Shown in pieces: positions 1 to 8,559 of a DNA stretch of 64,000 bases. The notes beneath the pieces are model-generated. The model did no database searches and was not told the DNA's origin. It saw only the letters and a program-made list of their open reading frames with translations. Position 1 is the first letter of the stretch. Every line of letters starts with the position of its first letter. The translations under genes were made by a program, and so were the position numbers. Source of the stretch: Geodermatophilus pulveris (GTDB taxonomy: Bacteria; Actinomycetota; Actinomycetes; Mycobacteriales; Geodermatophilaceae); the NCBI RefSeq assembly GCF_900188375.1, contig NZ_FZOO01000001.1, positions 310,001 through 374,000 on the forward strand, read 5' to 3'.

Positions 1-1
1 G

Positions 2-988
2 CACGTAGGCAGTTGCACCGAGTTCGACAGCGGTCGGTCGCCGGCTGCCGGCTCCGCGACCCCCGGCTTCCGGCACGACGCCCTGCTGTACGACTCACCC
101 GAGCAGCTGGCCGCCGTGGCCGGCCCGTTCCTGCTCGAGGGCCTGGCCGCCGGGGATGGCGCGGTCATCGCCGTCAGCCCGGAGGCCACGCCCGTCCTGC
201 GTGAGGCGGTCGGGCACCACCCGCTGGTCCTGGTGCTCGAGCAACACGCCCTGTACCGCTCCCGGACGCCGACGGCGATCACGACGTTCCGCGGGCTCGG
301 TGAGCAGGCCGGCCCCGGCCGTCGGGTCCGTGTCGTCGGTGAGGTCGACTTCGGCACCACCGTGGCCGACCGCACCGAGTGGCAGCGGTACGAGGCGGTG
401 ATCAACCACGCGTTCGCAGCATCGCCGCTGTGGGGACTGTGCGTGTTCGACACCCACCGCCTGTCCGACGCGGTGCTCACCGCCGCCCGCGACACCCATC
501 CGCACCTGGTCACCGCCTCCGGGCGCGCGGTGAACCCCGACTTCGTCGCCCCGGTGACCTACCTGGCCGGCCTGCCGGTCCCGGATGAGCCGTTGGAGCA
601 CACCCCGCCGGCGCTGGCCGCCGACGACGTCACCGACTTCATCGCCCTGCGCCGCCGCGTGCGCGCCCACCTGGCCACCGTCGGCAGCCCACCCGACGTC
701 GTCGAGGACTACCTGCTCGCGCTGGATGAGATGACCTCCAACGCCACCCGGCACGGCGCCCGGCCGGTCGGCCTGCGGCTGTGGACTGCGCCGGGACGGT
801 TGGTGGCCGTCATCTCCGACGCCGGCCCCGGCCCGACCGACCCGTTCGCCGGGTACGGACCCGCCCACGGTGCGGACCTCTCCGCCGGCGGCATGGGCCT
901 GTGGCTGGCCCGGCAGCTGTGCGACCACGTGGCCATCCGCCACGACCAGCACGGCGCCAGCGTGCGGCTGTCCACCGCCTGGAGCTGA
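2..988 (+). CDS. MEDS-domain sensor / anti-sigma-type ATPase, 5' end outside window
   Basis: The open frame runs in from the left edge, so the start lies upstream; the first in-frame start inside the window (GTG at 116) would cut the sensor domain. Residues encoded from about position 55 (FRHDALLYDS) open a MEDS domain, the sensory module first described in methanogen/methylotroph regulators such as DcmR. The last ~130 residues are a HATPase_c_2 domain of the RsbW type, with N-box (DEMTSNATRHG), G1 (DAGPGP) and G2 (GGMGLW) motifs. Proteins with this architecture are usually anti-sigma-factor kinases or signalling ATPases. It converges on a SpoIIE phosphatase gene with only ~29 bp between them, which suggests a partner-switching pair, but no anti-sigma antagonist is visible here. 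Family assignment is firm; target unknown. Confidence 0.85.
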   Translation, partial: HVGSCTEFDSGRSPAAGSATPGFRHDALLYDSPEQLAAVAGPFLLEGLAAGDGAVIAVSPEATPVLREAVGHHPLVLVLEQHALYRSRTPTAITTFRGLGEQAGPGRRVRVVGEVDFGTTVADRTEWQRYEAVINHAFAASPLWGLCVFDTHRLSDAVLTAARDTHPHLVTASGRAVNPDFVAPVTYLAGLPVPDEPLEHTPPALAADDVTDFIALRRRVRAHLATVGSPPDVVEDYLLALDEMTSNATRHGARPVGLRLWTAPGRLVAVISDAGPGPTDPFAGYGPAHGADLSAGGMGLWLARQLCDHVAIRHDQHGASVRLSTAWS

Positions 989-992
989 GCCC

Positions 993-1019
993 GACCGCCG
1001 GCCGCTGCGGAGGGCGGTC
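993..1019. terminator. hairpin between convergent genes
   Basis: GACCGCC (993-999) pairs with GGCGGTC (1013-1019). It sits between the two converging stop codons and overlaps the end of the phosphatase gene. No T-tract follows, as is common at this G+C; probably a weak bidirectional terminator. Confidence 0.45.
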
Positions 1020-3612
1020 AGCCCGCCGGTGGCACGTTCGGCGGTATCCGGTTCGGGCCGGCCTCGGCCGGGCGCGGCCGGTCCTGCGGGTGCAGCCGCA
1101 CGGCGACGAGGGCGACGTCGTCGTCCGGTGCGTCGGGCAGCATCCGGGCCAGCAGCTCATCGCACAGCTCGTCGAGCCCCCGGCCGGCGAGCTCGGCCAG
1201 CGTGGCCCGCAGCCGGGCGGTGCCGGCGTCGAGGTCGCAGTCGCGGCGCTCGACGAGCCCGTCGGTGTAGAGCACGACGACCGTGCCCCACCCCAGCGTC
1301 ACCTGAGCTTCCCGGCGTGGCGCGGCGGGGTCGACTCCCAGCAGCAGGTCGGCGCGTTCGGCGGCGAGCACGGTGACCGCGCCATCGGAGGTGACCGCCA
1401 TCGGCGGCGGGTGCCCGGCGTTCGACCAGCGCAGCCGGGTCAGCCCGGCGGCCTTCTCCTCCTCGGTCTGCTCCAGCCGCGCCACCACCGTGGTCGCCAG
1501 GATCGCCGACTGCAGGGTCTGCATCACCTGCTCGACCTGGCGCAGCACCGCGGCCGGGCCGTCGTGGTCCAGCGCCCCGACGGTGCGCACGATGCTGCGG
1601 AGTTGCCCCATCGCTGCCGCCGCCGCGACGTCGTGGCCCACGACATCGCCGACCACCAGCAACGTCGCGCCGCCGGGCTGCATGAACGCGTCGTACCAGT
1701 CCCCGCCCACGTGGGCTGCCTGTCCGGCGGGCACGTACCTGACGGCGATCTGCAGGTGGTCGGGCTCGGCCGGTGGGGTGAGCAACGACCGCTGGAAGCC
1801 CTCGGCCAGCGCCCGCTGCTGGCGGAACAGGCGGGCGTTGTCCAGCACCAGCCCGGAGCGGGCGGCGATGTGCCGGGCGGTGACCAGGTCCTCGGGCGTG
1901 AACGCCCCGCGGCCGGCGCCGTTGGCCAGGCTGAGGATGCCCACCGGCCCGTCGCGGCCGGGTAGCGACAGCACGGCGACCGCCTCCGGTGCCAGCGCGC
2001 CCATCAGCTCCTGCACCGGCCCGGCCGGGTACATCCCTCCCACCTGCGCGGTGGCCCCGGCGTCGATGAGCTGCGGCTGCCCGGAACGCATCGCCTCGAT
2101 CAGGACGGTGTCGTCGTCCAGCGAGCTCAGCCGCGCCTGGGCGTAGGCGGCAGTGGTGTCGCGCATCGCCGGGTCGCTGTGCCAGCTGGCGGCGGTGCGC
2201 AGACCGCGGCGCGAGCCCGCGGCCTGGTCGTCGTCAGCGATGGTGACGATGCACCAGTCGGCGACCGCGGGCACGACCAGCCGGGACAGCCGCTGGGCGG
2301 CCTCGTCGGCATGGAGGGTGCCGACCAGCTCCTCGGTGATGCGGCCCAGCAGCCGCTCCCGCGCGGCGGTCCGCTCGGCCTGCAGCTGGCCCAGGGCACG
2401 GGTGGTGATGTCGACGAAGTGCACGGCCAGCCCGGCCGGGCCCGGCACGGCGCGCACCTCGACCCACACGTCCAGTGGCTCGGGGTAGTAGGCGTCGAAG
2501 GACACCGGCCGGCCGGTGGCCACGGCCCTGCGGTACTGCTCCTCGAACGTGGTGCCCACCGTGGCCGGGAACGCCTCCCACAGCGTGCGACCGACCAGCT
2601 GCTCGCGGGAGAAGCCGGCGATCCGCTCACCTTCGCGGTTGACCTGGGTGATGACCCAGTCGGTGTCCATCCCGAGGAACCCGACCGCCATCTCGTCGAC
2701 TATCTGCGCGGCCTGCTCGTACGGCTCCCGTTGCGGGGTGATGTCGTGGACCACGCCGACCAGACGCCGGACGGCGCCGTCCGCGGCACCGACCACCTCG
2801 CCCCGGGCGGCCAGCCAGCGGTTGAAGCCGTCGCCCAGGACGATGCGGTACTCCGCGTCGTAGGTCCCGCCGGTGCTGACCGCGTGCTCGACCCTGGCCA
2901 TGACGTCGGTGACGTCGTCGGGGTGGACATGGGCGTAGACGTCCTCGGGGCGGCCGGTGAAGCCGGCCCGGTCCATGCCCGACAGCTCCAGCAGGCGGTC
3001 GTCGACGGTGAGCTCGCCGGTGGCCAGGTCCATGTCGAAGGTGCCCACCTGCCCGGCGGTCAGCGCCAGGGAGAACCGGGAACGGTCGACCTCCTGCTCG
3101 GCCAGCAGCTGCCGCGCCTGTGCGGCGACCTCGTCGGCACGCTGGTGGGCCTGACGCAGCTGCAGCTCGGAACTGCACGCCTCGGCCAGGTCGGTCAGCA
3201 CGGCCAGGTCGTCCTCAGCCCAGGCGCGCGGCCGGCTGTCGATGGCGCACAGCGACCCGACCACCACGCCGTCGGCGCCGGTGAGCGGCACGCCCGCGTA
3301 GGCGATGACGTGCAGGTCGGGGATGGCCAGGTTGTCAGCGACCAGCGGCTCGGTGCGGGCATCGGAGATGACCAGTGGCGCCGCGGACCGCACCACGTGC
3401 TGGCAGAATGAGTGACTCAGCGGCGTGCACCGCGTGGACTGCCACGGCTCAGGCAGCCCCACCGCGCCGGGGAACACCTGTTCGTCGACCGACACCAGCG
3501 TGACCAGCGCGACGGGAACGTCCAGTTGCCGGCGGACCAGGCGCGCGAACCGCTCGAACGCGGGATCTGGGTGCGGGGGCAGCGCGGTGCGCGACGGGAG
3601 CGAGCCGGACAC
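1018..3612 (-). CDS. GAF/PAS/GAF-SpoIIE PP2C phosphatase
   Basis: Cytoplasmic multidomain phosphatase of 864 residues. An N-terminal GAF domain (~20-160) is followed by two PAS domains (~185-300, with the HPDD element typical of PAS_3, and ~305-405), a second GAF (~420-600) and a C-terminal SpoIIE/PP2C domain (~625-845) with GGDWYDAF, VGDVVGHD, SNAGHPPP and LYTDGLVE motifs, the last set carrying the metal-binding Asp residues. In actinobacteria such proteins dephosphorylate anti-sigma antagonists in response to sensed ligands, light or redox state. No transmembrane segment is evident. The GTG at 3612 is used; nothing else lies upstream in frame with a better ribosome site. The convergent MEDS/ATPase gene is a plausible functional partner. 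Confidence 0.9.
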   Translation of the reverse strand: MSGSLPSRTALPPHPDPAFERFARLVRRQLDVPVALVTLVSVDEQVFPGAVGLPEPWQSTRCTPLSHSFCQHVVRSAAPLVISDARTEPLVADNLAIPDLHVIAYAGVPLTGADGVVVGSLCAIDSRPRAWAEDDLAVLTDLAEACSSELQLRQAHQRADEVAAQARQLLAEQEVDRSRFSLALTAGQVGTFDMDLATGELTVDDRLLELSGMDRAGFTGRPEDVYAHVHPDDVTDVMARVEHAVSTGGTYDAEYRIVLGDGFNRWLAARGEVVGAADGAVRRLVGVVHDITPQREPYEQAAQIVDEMAVGFLGMDTDWVITQVNREGERIAGFSREQLVGRTLWEAFPATVGTTFEEQYRRAVATGRPVSFDAYYPEPLDVWVEVRAVPGPAGLAVHFVDITTRALGQLQAERTAARERLLGRITEELVGTLHADEAAQRLSRLVVPAVADWCIVTIADDDQAAGSRRGLRTAASWHSDPAMRDTTAAYAQARLSSLDDDTVLIEAMRSGQPQLIDAGATAQVGGMYPAGPVQELMGALAPEAVAVLSLPGRDGPVGILSLANGAGRGAFTPEDLVTARHIAARSGLVLDNARLFRQQRALAEGFQRSLLTPPAEPDHLQIAVRYVPAGQAAHVGGDWYDAFMQPGGATLLVVGDVVGHDVAAAAAMGQLRSIVRTVGALDHDGPAAVLRQVEQVMQTLQSAILATTVVARLEQTEEEKAAGLTRLRWSNAGHPPPMAVTSDGAVTVLAAERADLLLGVDPAAPRREAQVTLGWGTVVVLYTDGLVERRDCDLDAGTARLRATLAELAGRGLDELCDELLARMLPDAPDDDVALVAVRLHPQDRPRPAEAGPNRIPPNVPPAG

Positions 3613-3679
3613 ACATCACCCCGGGACCAGGACCTCTGACCGCGCCGTGCCTTCGACGAGGATGCCGAGGATACCGGGC

Positions 3680-3897
3680 TGATCACCCTGTCCCGGCGCA
3701 CGATCCCTGCCGCGTCGAGGTGACCGCGGGCAGCGCCGGTGCTCGCCGAGCAGCAGGTGGCGGATGACCGTCGGCCGGGTGGGGTCCCCGAGGGTGCGGG
3801 ACAGGCACGCGGCCGCCGACAGTGCCGCGGCCTCGTCGACCGGCCCGCCGCCGGTCGCCCGGCCCCGCTCGCCGCCGGACGACGCTGTCATCGCCAT
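3680..3897 (-). pseudogene. degenerate ArsR-family repressor remnant
   Basis: Reading the minus strand from an ATG at 3897, the product contains DEAAALSAAACLSRTLGDPT followed by RPTVIRHLLLGEHR, which matches the start of ArsR/SmtB winged-helix repressors (the common ALGDPTRLxILxLLxxGE block). The frame then runs into Arg/Pro-rich nonsense, while a shifted frame gives HLDAAGIVRRDR, resembling the recognition-helix end (HLxxLxxAGIVxR). The part between them, including most of helix-turn-helix, is missing. I read this as a metal-sensing ArsR gene that lost an internal piece. The rest of 3613-4080 holds no gene I can support. Its position beside the copper operon fits a former metal-resistance regulator. 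Confidence 0.42.
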
Positions 3898-4080
3898 GCG
3901 CGGATGCTGTCGGCCCGCACCCGGGCGTTCGGCCTGGGCCGGCTCAGCCGCCGAGCTCGGCCACAGCTGCTCCATCTCGGCGGACTGGCCGGCGCGATCC
4001 CCTCCGCCGGCGCGACCGTGCCGCCGTCCCCACCCCGCCGAGGCCATGAGGGGCCCGGCGGTGACGCCGACCACCCCGCC

Positions 4081-4134
4081 TTGCACTTATTACCCCCCAG
4101 GGGTATACCTTGTAAGGCATACCACCCGGGGGTA
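4081..4134 (+). promoter_or_regulatory. copper-operon promoter with two CsoR operators
   Basis: A near-consensus promoter is visible: TTGCAC (4081-4086), a 17-bp spacer and TATACC (4104-4109). A perfect palindrome TACCCCCCAGGGGTA (4091-4105) fills the spacer and touches the -10 box; it matches the known CsoR operator pattern TACCCC-N3-GGGGTA. A second copy with one mismatch, TACCACCCGGGGGTA (4120-4134), lies 29 bp further on, centre to centre. CsoR binding would occlude RNA polymerase until Cu(I) releases it. The regulator is the second gene of the operon, so control is autoregulatory. Confidence 0.9.
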
Positions 4135-4162
4135 CCCGCCCCCGCCGGAGAGGAGAACGAGC

Positions 4163-4372
4163 GTGACCAGCACCGACTACGCCGTCCGTGGCATGACCTG
4201 CGGCCACTGTGCCACCGCCGTGACCGAGGAGGTCGCCAAGATCCCGGGCGTCACCGGCGTGCAGGTCGACGTGGCCACCGGCCGGGTCACGGTCGAGACC
4301 GACCAGCCGGTGTCCGCCGACGCGGTCGCCGCGGCCGTCGACGAGGCCGGCTACGAGGTCGTCGCGGCCTGA
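4163..4372 (+). CDS. copZ: CopZ-like copper chaperone
   Basis: A 69-residue single heavy-metal-associated (HMA) domain. The metal site is MTCGHC near residues 11-16, giving the CxxC pair that binds Cu(I); the ferredoxin-like babbab fold is complete through GYEVVAA at the C terminus. It would carry Cu(I) to CopA and to CsoR in the cytoplasm. The GTG at 4163 is chosen over a longer upstream frame because AGAGGAG precedes it at normal distance and because the longer version would start upstream of the operon promoter. First gene of the copper operon, 34 bp before csoR. Confidence 0.92.
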   Translation: MTSTDYAVRGMTCGHCATAVTEEVAKIPGVTGVQVDVATGRVTVETDQPVSADAVAAAVDEAGYEVVAA

Positions 4373-4406
4373 TCCGGCGCGCACCAGCCCACCACAGGAG
4401 GACGGC

Positions 4407-4688
4407 ATGGCCGGCTACACCCACGCCAAGGACGAGCACCTCAAGCGGCTGCGCCGCATCGAGGGCCAGATCCGCGGCCTGCAGCGCATGGTCGAGGACG
4501 ACAAGTACTGCATCGACATCCTGACCCAGGTGTCGGCGGCCACCCGCGCCCTGCAGTCGTTCTCCCTCGGCCTGCTCGACGAGCACCTGACCGGCTGCGT
4601 CGTCGACGCCGCGCTGAAGGGCGGGCCCGAGGCCGACGCCAAGGTCCGCGAGGCCTCCGAGGCGATCGCCCGCCTCGTCCGCTCCTGA
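4407..4688 (+). CDS. csoR: CsoR-family copper-sensing repressor
   Basis: A 93-residue all-helical DUF156 protein. The Cu(I) ligands of the family are all present as Cys35 (KYCIDIL), His60 and Cys64 (EHLTGC), the C-H-C set that separates copper sensors from the related nickel or formaldehyde sensors. The N-terminal half (KRLRRIEGQIRGLQRM) is the conserved DNA-binding face. AGGAGG precedes the ATG. The cognate operators are very probably the two palindromes at 4091-4105 and 4120-4134. Confidence 0.95.
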   Translation: MAGYTHAKDEHLKRLRRIEGQIRGLQRMVEDDKYCIDILTQVSAATRALQSFSLGLLDEHLTGCVVDAALKGGPEADAKVREASEAIARLVRS

Positions 4689-4698
4689 GGAGGGCGCG

Positions 4699-5658
4699 GT
4701 GGACACCCCCACGAAGCTCGGCGCCTACGCCCTCGGCCTGGCGGCCGTCTTCGGCTCCGCGGTCGGCGTGGGGTCGGCGGTGGGCCCCGTCGGCACGGTC
4801 GGCTCCGTGGCCCCCGCCGTCCACGGCGGCCAGCACGCCGGGTCCGCGACGGACGCCGGTGCGCAGCAGCCCACCGGCGAGCGTCCGCCCGGTGGCCTGC
4901 AGGTCTCCCAGGACGGCTACACCCTCGACGTCCCCGGGCAGGCCCCGGCCGGTCCGGACACCCCTGTGTCCTTCCGCGTCCTCGGCCCGGACGGGCAGCC
5001 GCTGACCGGCTACGACACCGCCCACGACGAGGACCTGCACCTGATCGCCGTCCGCCGGGACCTGACCGGCTTCCAGCACGTGCACCCCGAGCGCGGCGCC
5101 GACGGCACCTGGCGCACCCCACTGGACCTGACGCCGGGCAGCTGGCGGCTGTTCGCCGACTTCGACCCCGCCGGGGACGCCGCGGCGCTGACCCTCGGGG
5201 CCGACGTCGCCGTCGCCGGCGACCACGCGCCCCAGCCGCTGCCCGAGCCGTCCCACACCGCCGAGGCCGACGGCTACACCGTCACCCTCGACGGGGAGCT
5301 GCTCCCCGGGCGGGAGTCCGAGCTGACCCTGTCGGTCAGCCGCGACGGGCAGCCGGTCACCGACCTGCAGCCGTACCTGGGTGCCTACGGGCACCTGGTC
5401 GCCCTGCGCGCCGGCGACCTGGCCTACCTGCACGTGCACCCGGCCGGCGCACCCGGCGACGGGCTCACCCGCCCCGGCCCGGACGTCACCTTCTCCGCCA
5501 CCGTGCCCTCGGCCGGCGACCACCGGCTGTTCCTGGACTTCCGGCACGGCGATGTCGTCCGCACCGCCGCGTTCACCGTCCGCGCCGGCGGCACCCCCGC
5601 GACGGCCGGCAGCGGCAGCACCGGCGGCCACGCGGACGACGGCCACGCGCACGGCTGA
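4699..5658 (+). CDS. secreted two-domain His-rich protein of the copper operon
   Basis: A 319-residue protein with an N-terminal hydrophobic segment (~8-38) that looks like a signal peptide or membrane anchor. Two related beta-rich modules follow, each with a HL(I/V)A(V/L)R strand and then a HVHP motif: His114 with HVHP at 127-130, and His232 with HVHP at 245-248. The tail GGHADDGHAHG adds more His. The paired motifs suggest a duplicated periplasm-side metal-binding domain. I know similar proteins only as uncharacterised neighbours of actinobacterial copper genes. The GTG start is 10 bp after csoR, behind GAGGAGG. Role in extracytoplasmic copper binding is inferred from context and His content. 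Confidence 0.7.
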   Translation: MDTPTKLGAYALGLAAVFGSAVGVGSAVGPVGTVGSVAPAVHGGQHAGSATDAGAQQPTGERPPGGLQVSQDGYTLDVPGQAPAGPDTPVSFRVLGPDGQPLTGYDTAHDEDLHLIAVRRDLTGFQHVHPERGADGTWRTPLDLTPGSWRLFADFDPAGDAAALTLGADVAVAGDHAPQPLPEPSHTAEADGYTVTLDGELLPGRESELTLSVSRDGQPVTDLQPYLGAYGHLVALRAGDLAYLHVHPAGAPGDGLTRPGPDVTFSATVPSAGDHRLFLDFRHGDVVRTAAFTVRAGGTPATAGSGSTGGHADDGHAHG

Positions 5659-5688
5659 CGCCGTCCCCGACCCCCTCCAGGAGGACCC

Positions 5689-7986
5689 ATGAGCTCCGCG
5701 ACGCAGAGCACCACCCCACCGGCCCCGGCCGGCGGGCGACAGGTCGAGCTGGCCATCGGCGGCATGACCTGCGCCTCGTGCGCCATGCGGATCGAGAAGC
5801 GGCTGAACAAGCTCGACGGCGTCACCGCCACGGTCAACTACGCCACCGAGAAGGCGCGGGTGACCTACACCGGGGACGTCGCCCCCGACGAGGTGGTCGC
5901 CGCGGTGGAGAAGGCCGGCTACACCGCCCGCCTCCCCGAGCCGGGTGACGGGCTGGAACGGCCCCCTGCAGGGGCCCGCCGCGAGCCCGCGAGTGGTGGG
6001 GAGCAGGGGGTCCTTCTACGGCTCCTCGTCTCCGCCGTCCTCACCGTGCCGGTGGTCGCCATGGCCATGGTCCCGGCGCTGCAGTTCACCTCCTGGCAGT
6101 GGCTGTCGCTCACCCTGGCCGCGCCGGTCGTGGTCTGGGGCGCCTGGCCGTTCCACCGGGCGGCCTGGACCAACCTGCGGCACGGCACCTCGACGATGGA
6201 CACGCTCATCTCGCTGGGCACCCTCGCCGCGCTGGGCTGGTCGCTCTACGCGCTGTTCCTCGGCACCGCCGGGGAGCCGGGGATGACCCACCCGTTCACG
6301 CTGACCATCGCCCGCACCGACGGCGCCGGGAACATCTACCTGGAGGCCGCTGCCGGGGTCACCACGTTCATCCTCGCCGGGCGGTACGTCGAGGCCCGCT
6401 CCAAGCGCCGCGCCGGCGCCGCCTTGCGCGCGCTGCTCGAGCTGGGTGCGAAGGAGGTCTCGGTCCTGCGCGGCGGGCGCGAGCAGCGCATCCCGGTCGA
6501 CCGGCTGGCCGTGGGGGAGGACTTCGTCGTCCGCCCCGGTGAGAAGATCGCCACCGACGGCGTGGTCACCGAGGGCTCCTCGGCGGTGGACGCCTCGATG
6601 CTCACCGGGGAGTCCGTGCCGGTGGAGGTCGGCCCCGGCGACACCGTCGTCGGCGCCACGGTCAACGCCGGCGGCCGCCTCGTCGTGCGGGCCACCCGGA
6701 TCGGCTCGGACACCCAGCTGGCCCAGATGGCGGTGCTGGTCGAGGACGCCCAGAACGGCAAGGCCGAGGTGCAGCGGCTGGCCGACCGCGTCTCGGCGGT
6801 CTTCGTGCCCGTCGTCATCGCCCTGGCCGTGGGCACCCTCGGCTTCTGGCTCGGCACCGGTGCCGGTGCAGGGGCGGCGTTCACCGCCGCGGTCGCGGTG
6901 CTGATCATCGCCTGCCCGTGCGCGCTGGGCCTGGCCACGCCGACCGCGCTGATGGTCGGCACCGGCCGCGGCGCCCAGCTGGGCATCCTGATCAAGGGCC
7001 CTGAGGTGCTGGAGTCGACCCGCCGGGTGGACACCGTCGTCCTGGACAAGACCGGCACCGTCACCACCGGCCGGATGACCCTGCTCGACGTCGTCCCCGC
7101 CGCCGGCGAGGACGCGGGGCAGGTGCTGCGGCTGGCCGGCGCGCTGGAGGAGGCCTCCGAGCACCCGATCGCCCAGGCCGTCGCCAAGGGCGCGGCGGAG
7201 CGGGTCGGCACGCTGCCCCCCGTGGAGGGGTTCACCAACGTCGAGGGCCTCGGCGTCCAGGGCGTCGTCGACGGGCACGCCGTGCTGATCGGGCGGGCCC
7301 GCCTGCTGGCCGAGTGGTCCCAGCAGCTGCCTGCCGACCTGGAACGGGCCATGGCCGCCGCCGAGGCCGAGGGGCGGACGGCGGTCGCGGTCGGCTGGGA
7401 CGGCGCCGCCCGCGGCCTGCTGGTGGTCGCCGACTCGGTCAAGGACACCTCCGCCGAGGCCGTCCGGATGCTGCGCGGCCTCGGGCTGACCCCGGTGCTG
7501 CTCACCGGGGACAACGAGGCCGTCGCCCGGTCGGTCGCCCGCCAGGTGGGCATCGACCCCGGCCCGGACACCGTCATCGCGGAGGTGCTGCCGCAGGACA
7601 AGGTGGACGTCGTCCAGCGGCTGCAGAGCGAGGGGAAGGTCGTGGCCATGGTCGGCGACGGCGTCAACGACGCCGCCGCGCTGGCCCGGGCCGACCTCGG
7701 CCTGGCCATGGGCACCGGCACCGACGTGGCCATCGAGGCCAGCGACCTCACCCTCGTCCGCGGCGACCTGCGCGCCGCCGCCGACGCCATCCGGCTGGCC
7801 CGGCGCACCCTGGGCACCATCAGGGGCAACCTGTTCTGGGCCTTCGCCTACAACGTGGCCGCCCTGCCGCTGGCCGCCGCCGGGCTGCTCAACCCGATGC
7901 TGGCCGGCGCCGCGATGGCGTTCAGCTCGGTGTTCGTCGTCACCAACAGCCTGCGGCTGCGCCGCTTCACCGCCGCGGCCCGCTGA
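5689..7986 (+). CDS. copA: P1B-1-type Cu(+)-exporting ATPase
   Basis: A 765-residue heavy-metal ATPase with one N-terminal HMA domain (MTCASC at 26-31). Core motifs are intact: TGES (306-309, actuator), CPC (409-411, membrane metal site), DKTGT with the phosphorylated Asp453, SEHP (490-493) and GDGVND (656-661). The CPC motif with downstream AYN marks the Cu(+)/Ag(+) group. It pumps cytoplasmic Cu(I) outward using ATP. CCAGGAGGACCC precedes the ATG. Two upstream operon genes supply its chaperone and repressor, and a small DUF4396 membrane protein follows 25 bp later. Confidence 0.95.
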   Translation: MSSATQSTTPPAPAGGRQVELAIGGMTCASCAMRIEKRLNKLDGVTATVNYATEKARVTYTGDVAPDEVVAAVEKAGYTARLPEPGDGLERPPAGARREPASGGEQGVLLRLLVSAVLTVPVVAMAMVPALQFTSWQWLSLTLAAPVVVWGAWPFHRAAWTNLRHGTSTMDTLISLGTLAALGWSLYALFLGTAGEPGMTHPFTLTIARTDGAGNIYLEAAAGVTTFILAGRYVEARSKRRAGAALRALLELGAKEVSVLRGGREQRIPVDRLAVGEDFVVRPGEKIATDGVVTEGSSAVDASMLTGESVPVEVGPGDTVVGATVNAGGRLVVRATRIGSDTQLAQMAVLVEDAQNGKAEVQRLADRVSAVFVPVVIALAVGTLGFWLGTGAGAGAAFTAAVAVLIIACPCALGLATPTALMVGTGRGAQLGILIKGPEVLESTRRVDTVVLDKTGTVTTGRMTLLDVVPAAGEDAGQVLRLAGALEEASEHPIAQAVAKGAAERVGTLPPVEGFTNVEGLGVQGVVDGHAVLIGRARLLAEWSQQLPADLERAMAAAEAEGRTAVAVGWDGAARGLLVVADSVKDTSAEAVRMLRGLGLTPVLLTGDNEAVARSVARQVGIDPGPDTVIAEVLPQDKVDVVQRLQSEGKVVAMVGDGVNDAAALARADLGLAMGTGTDVAIEASDLTLVRGDLRAAADAIRLARRTLGTIRGNLFWAFAYNVAALPLAAAGLLNPMLAGAAMAFSSVFVVTNSLRLRRFTAAAR

Positions 7987-8011
7987 AACACACACCCACC
8001 GAGGAGGACCC

Positions 8012-8545
8012 GTGGACCACACGCAGCACGACGAGCGCCCGACCGGGACCGCCCTGACCCGGCTGGCGGTGTCGGCCACCCTGCACTGCCTCACCGGCTG
8101 TGCCATCGGCGAGGTGCTCGGCATGGTCATCGGCACCGCGCTGGGCTGGCCGGACCTGCAGACCGTCGCCCTCGCCGTCGCCCTGGCGTTCGTGTTCGGC
8201 TACGCCTTCACCATCGGGCCGGTCATGCGCTCGGGGCTGGCGCTGCGCGCGGCCATCCCGGTCGCGCTGGCCGCCGACACCGTCTCGATCACCGTCATGG
8301 AGGTCGTGGACAACGCGGTCATGCTGTCGGTGCCCGGCGCGATGGACGCCGGCCTCGGCAGCTGGCTGTTCTGGGGCGCGCTCGCCTTCGCCCTCGCCGT
8401 GGCCTTCGTGGTGACCCTGCCGGTCAACCGCTGGCTGATCAGCCGCGGCCGGGGGCACGCGGTGGTGCACGCCCACCACGGCGGCGGGCACGCCGACGGC
8501 GACGGGGAGCCGGCCGGCGACCGCGGCGGGCACGCGCACCGCTGA
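8012..8545 (+). CDS. DUF4396 membrane protein with His-rich tail
   Basis: A 177-residue integral membrane protein with about four transmembrane segments (roughly residues 22-42, 48-70, 75-95 and 118-140). The LHCLTGCAIGEVLGM block in the first segment is characteristic of DUF4396 proteins, which are widely found beside copper and heavy-metal genes. The C-terminal ~30 residues are His/Gly/Asp-rich (VVHAHHGGGHADGDG), a likely metal-binding tail. GAGGAGGACCC precedes the GTG. Last gene of the copper operon; its stop region TGAGCG pairs with CGCTCA at the end of the next, convergent gene. The molecular role is not established. Confidence 0.85.
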   Translation: MDHTQHDERPTGTALTRLAVSATLHCLTGCAIGEVLGMVIGTALGWPDLQTVALAVALAFVFGYAFTIGPVMRSGLALRAAIPVALAADTVSITVMEVVDNAVMLSVPGAMDAGLGSWLFWGALAFALAVAFVVTLPVNRWLISRGRGHAVVHAHHGGGHADGDGEPAGDRGGHAHR

Positions 8546-8559
8546 GCGCGGGCGGACGC

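Noticed and set aside
116-988. GTG at 116 as the true start of the first gene
   Set aside because: The MEDS domain begins ~20 codons earlier (FRHDALLYDS), so the real start is outside the window.
6016-8136. 706-codon open frame opposite copA
   Set aside because: Antisense shadow of copA with no domain signal.
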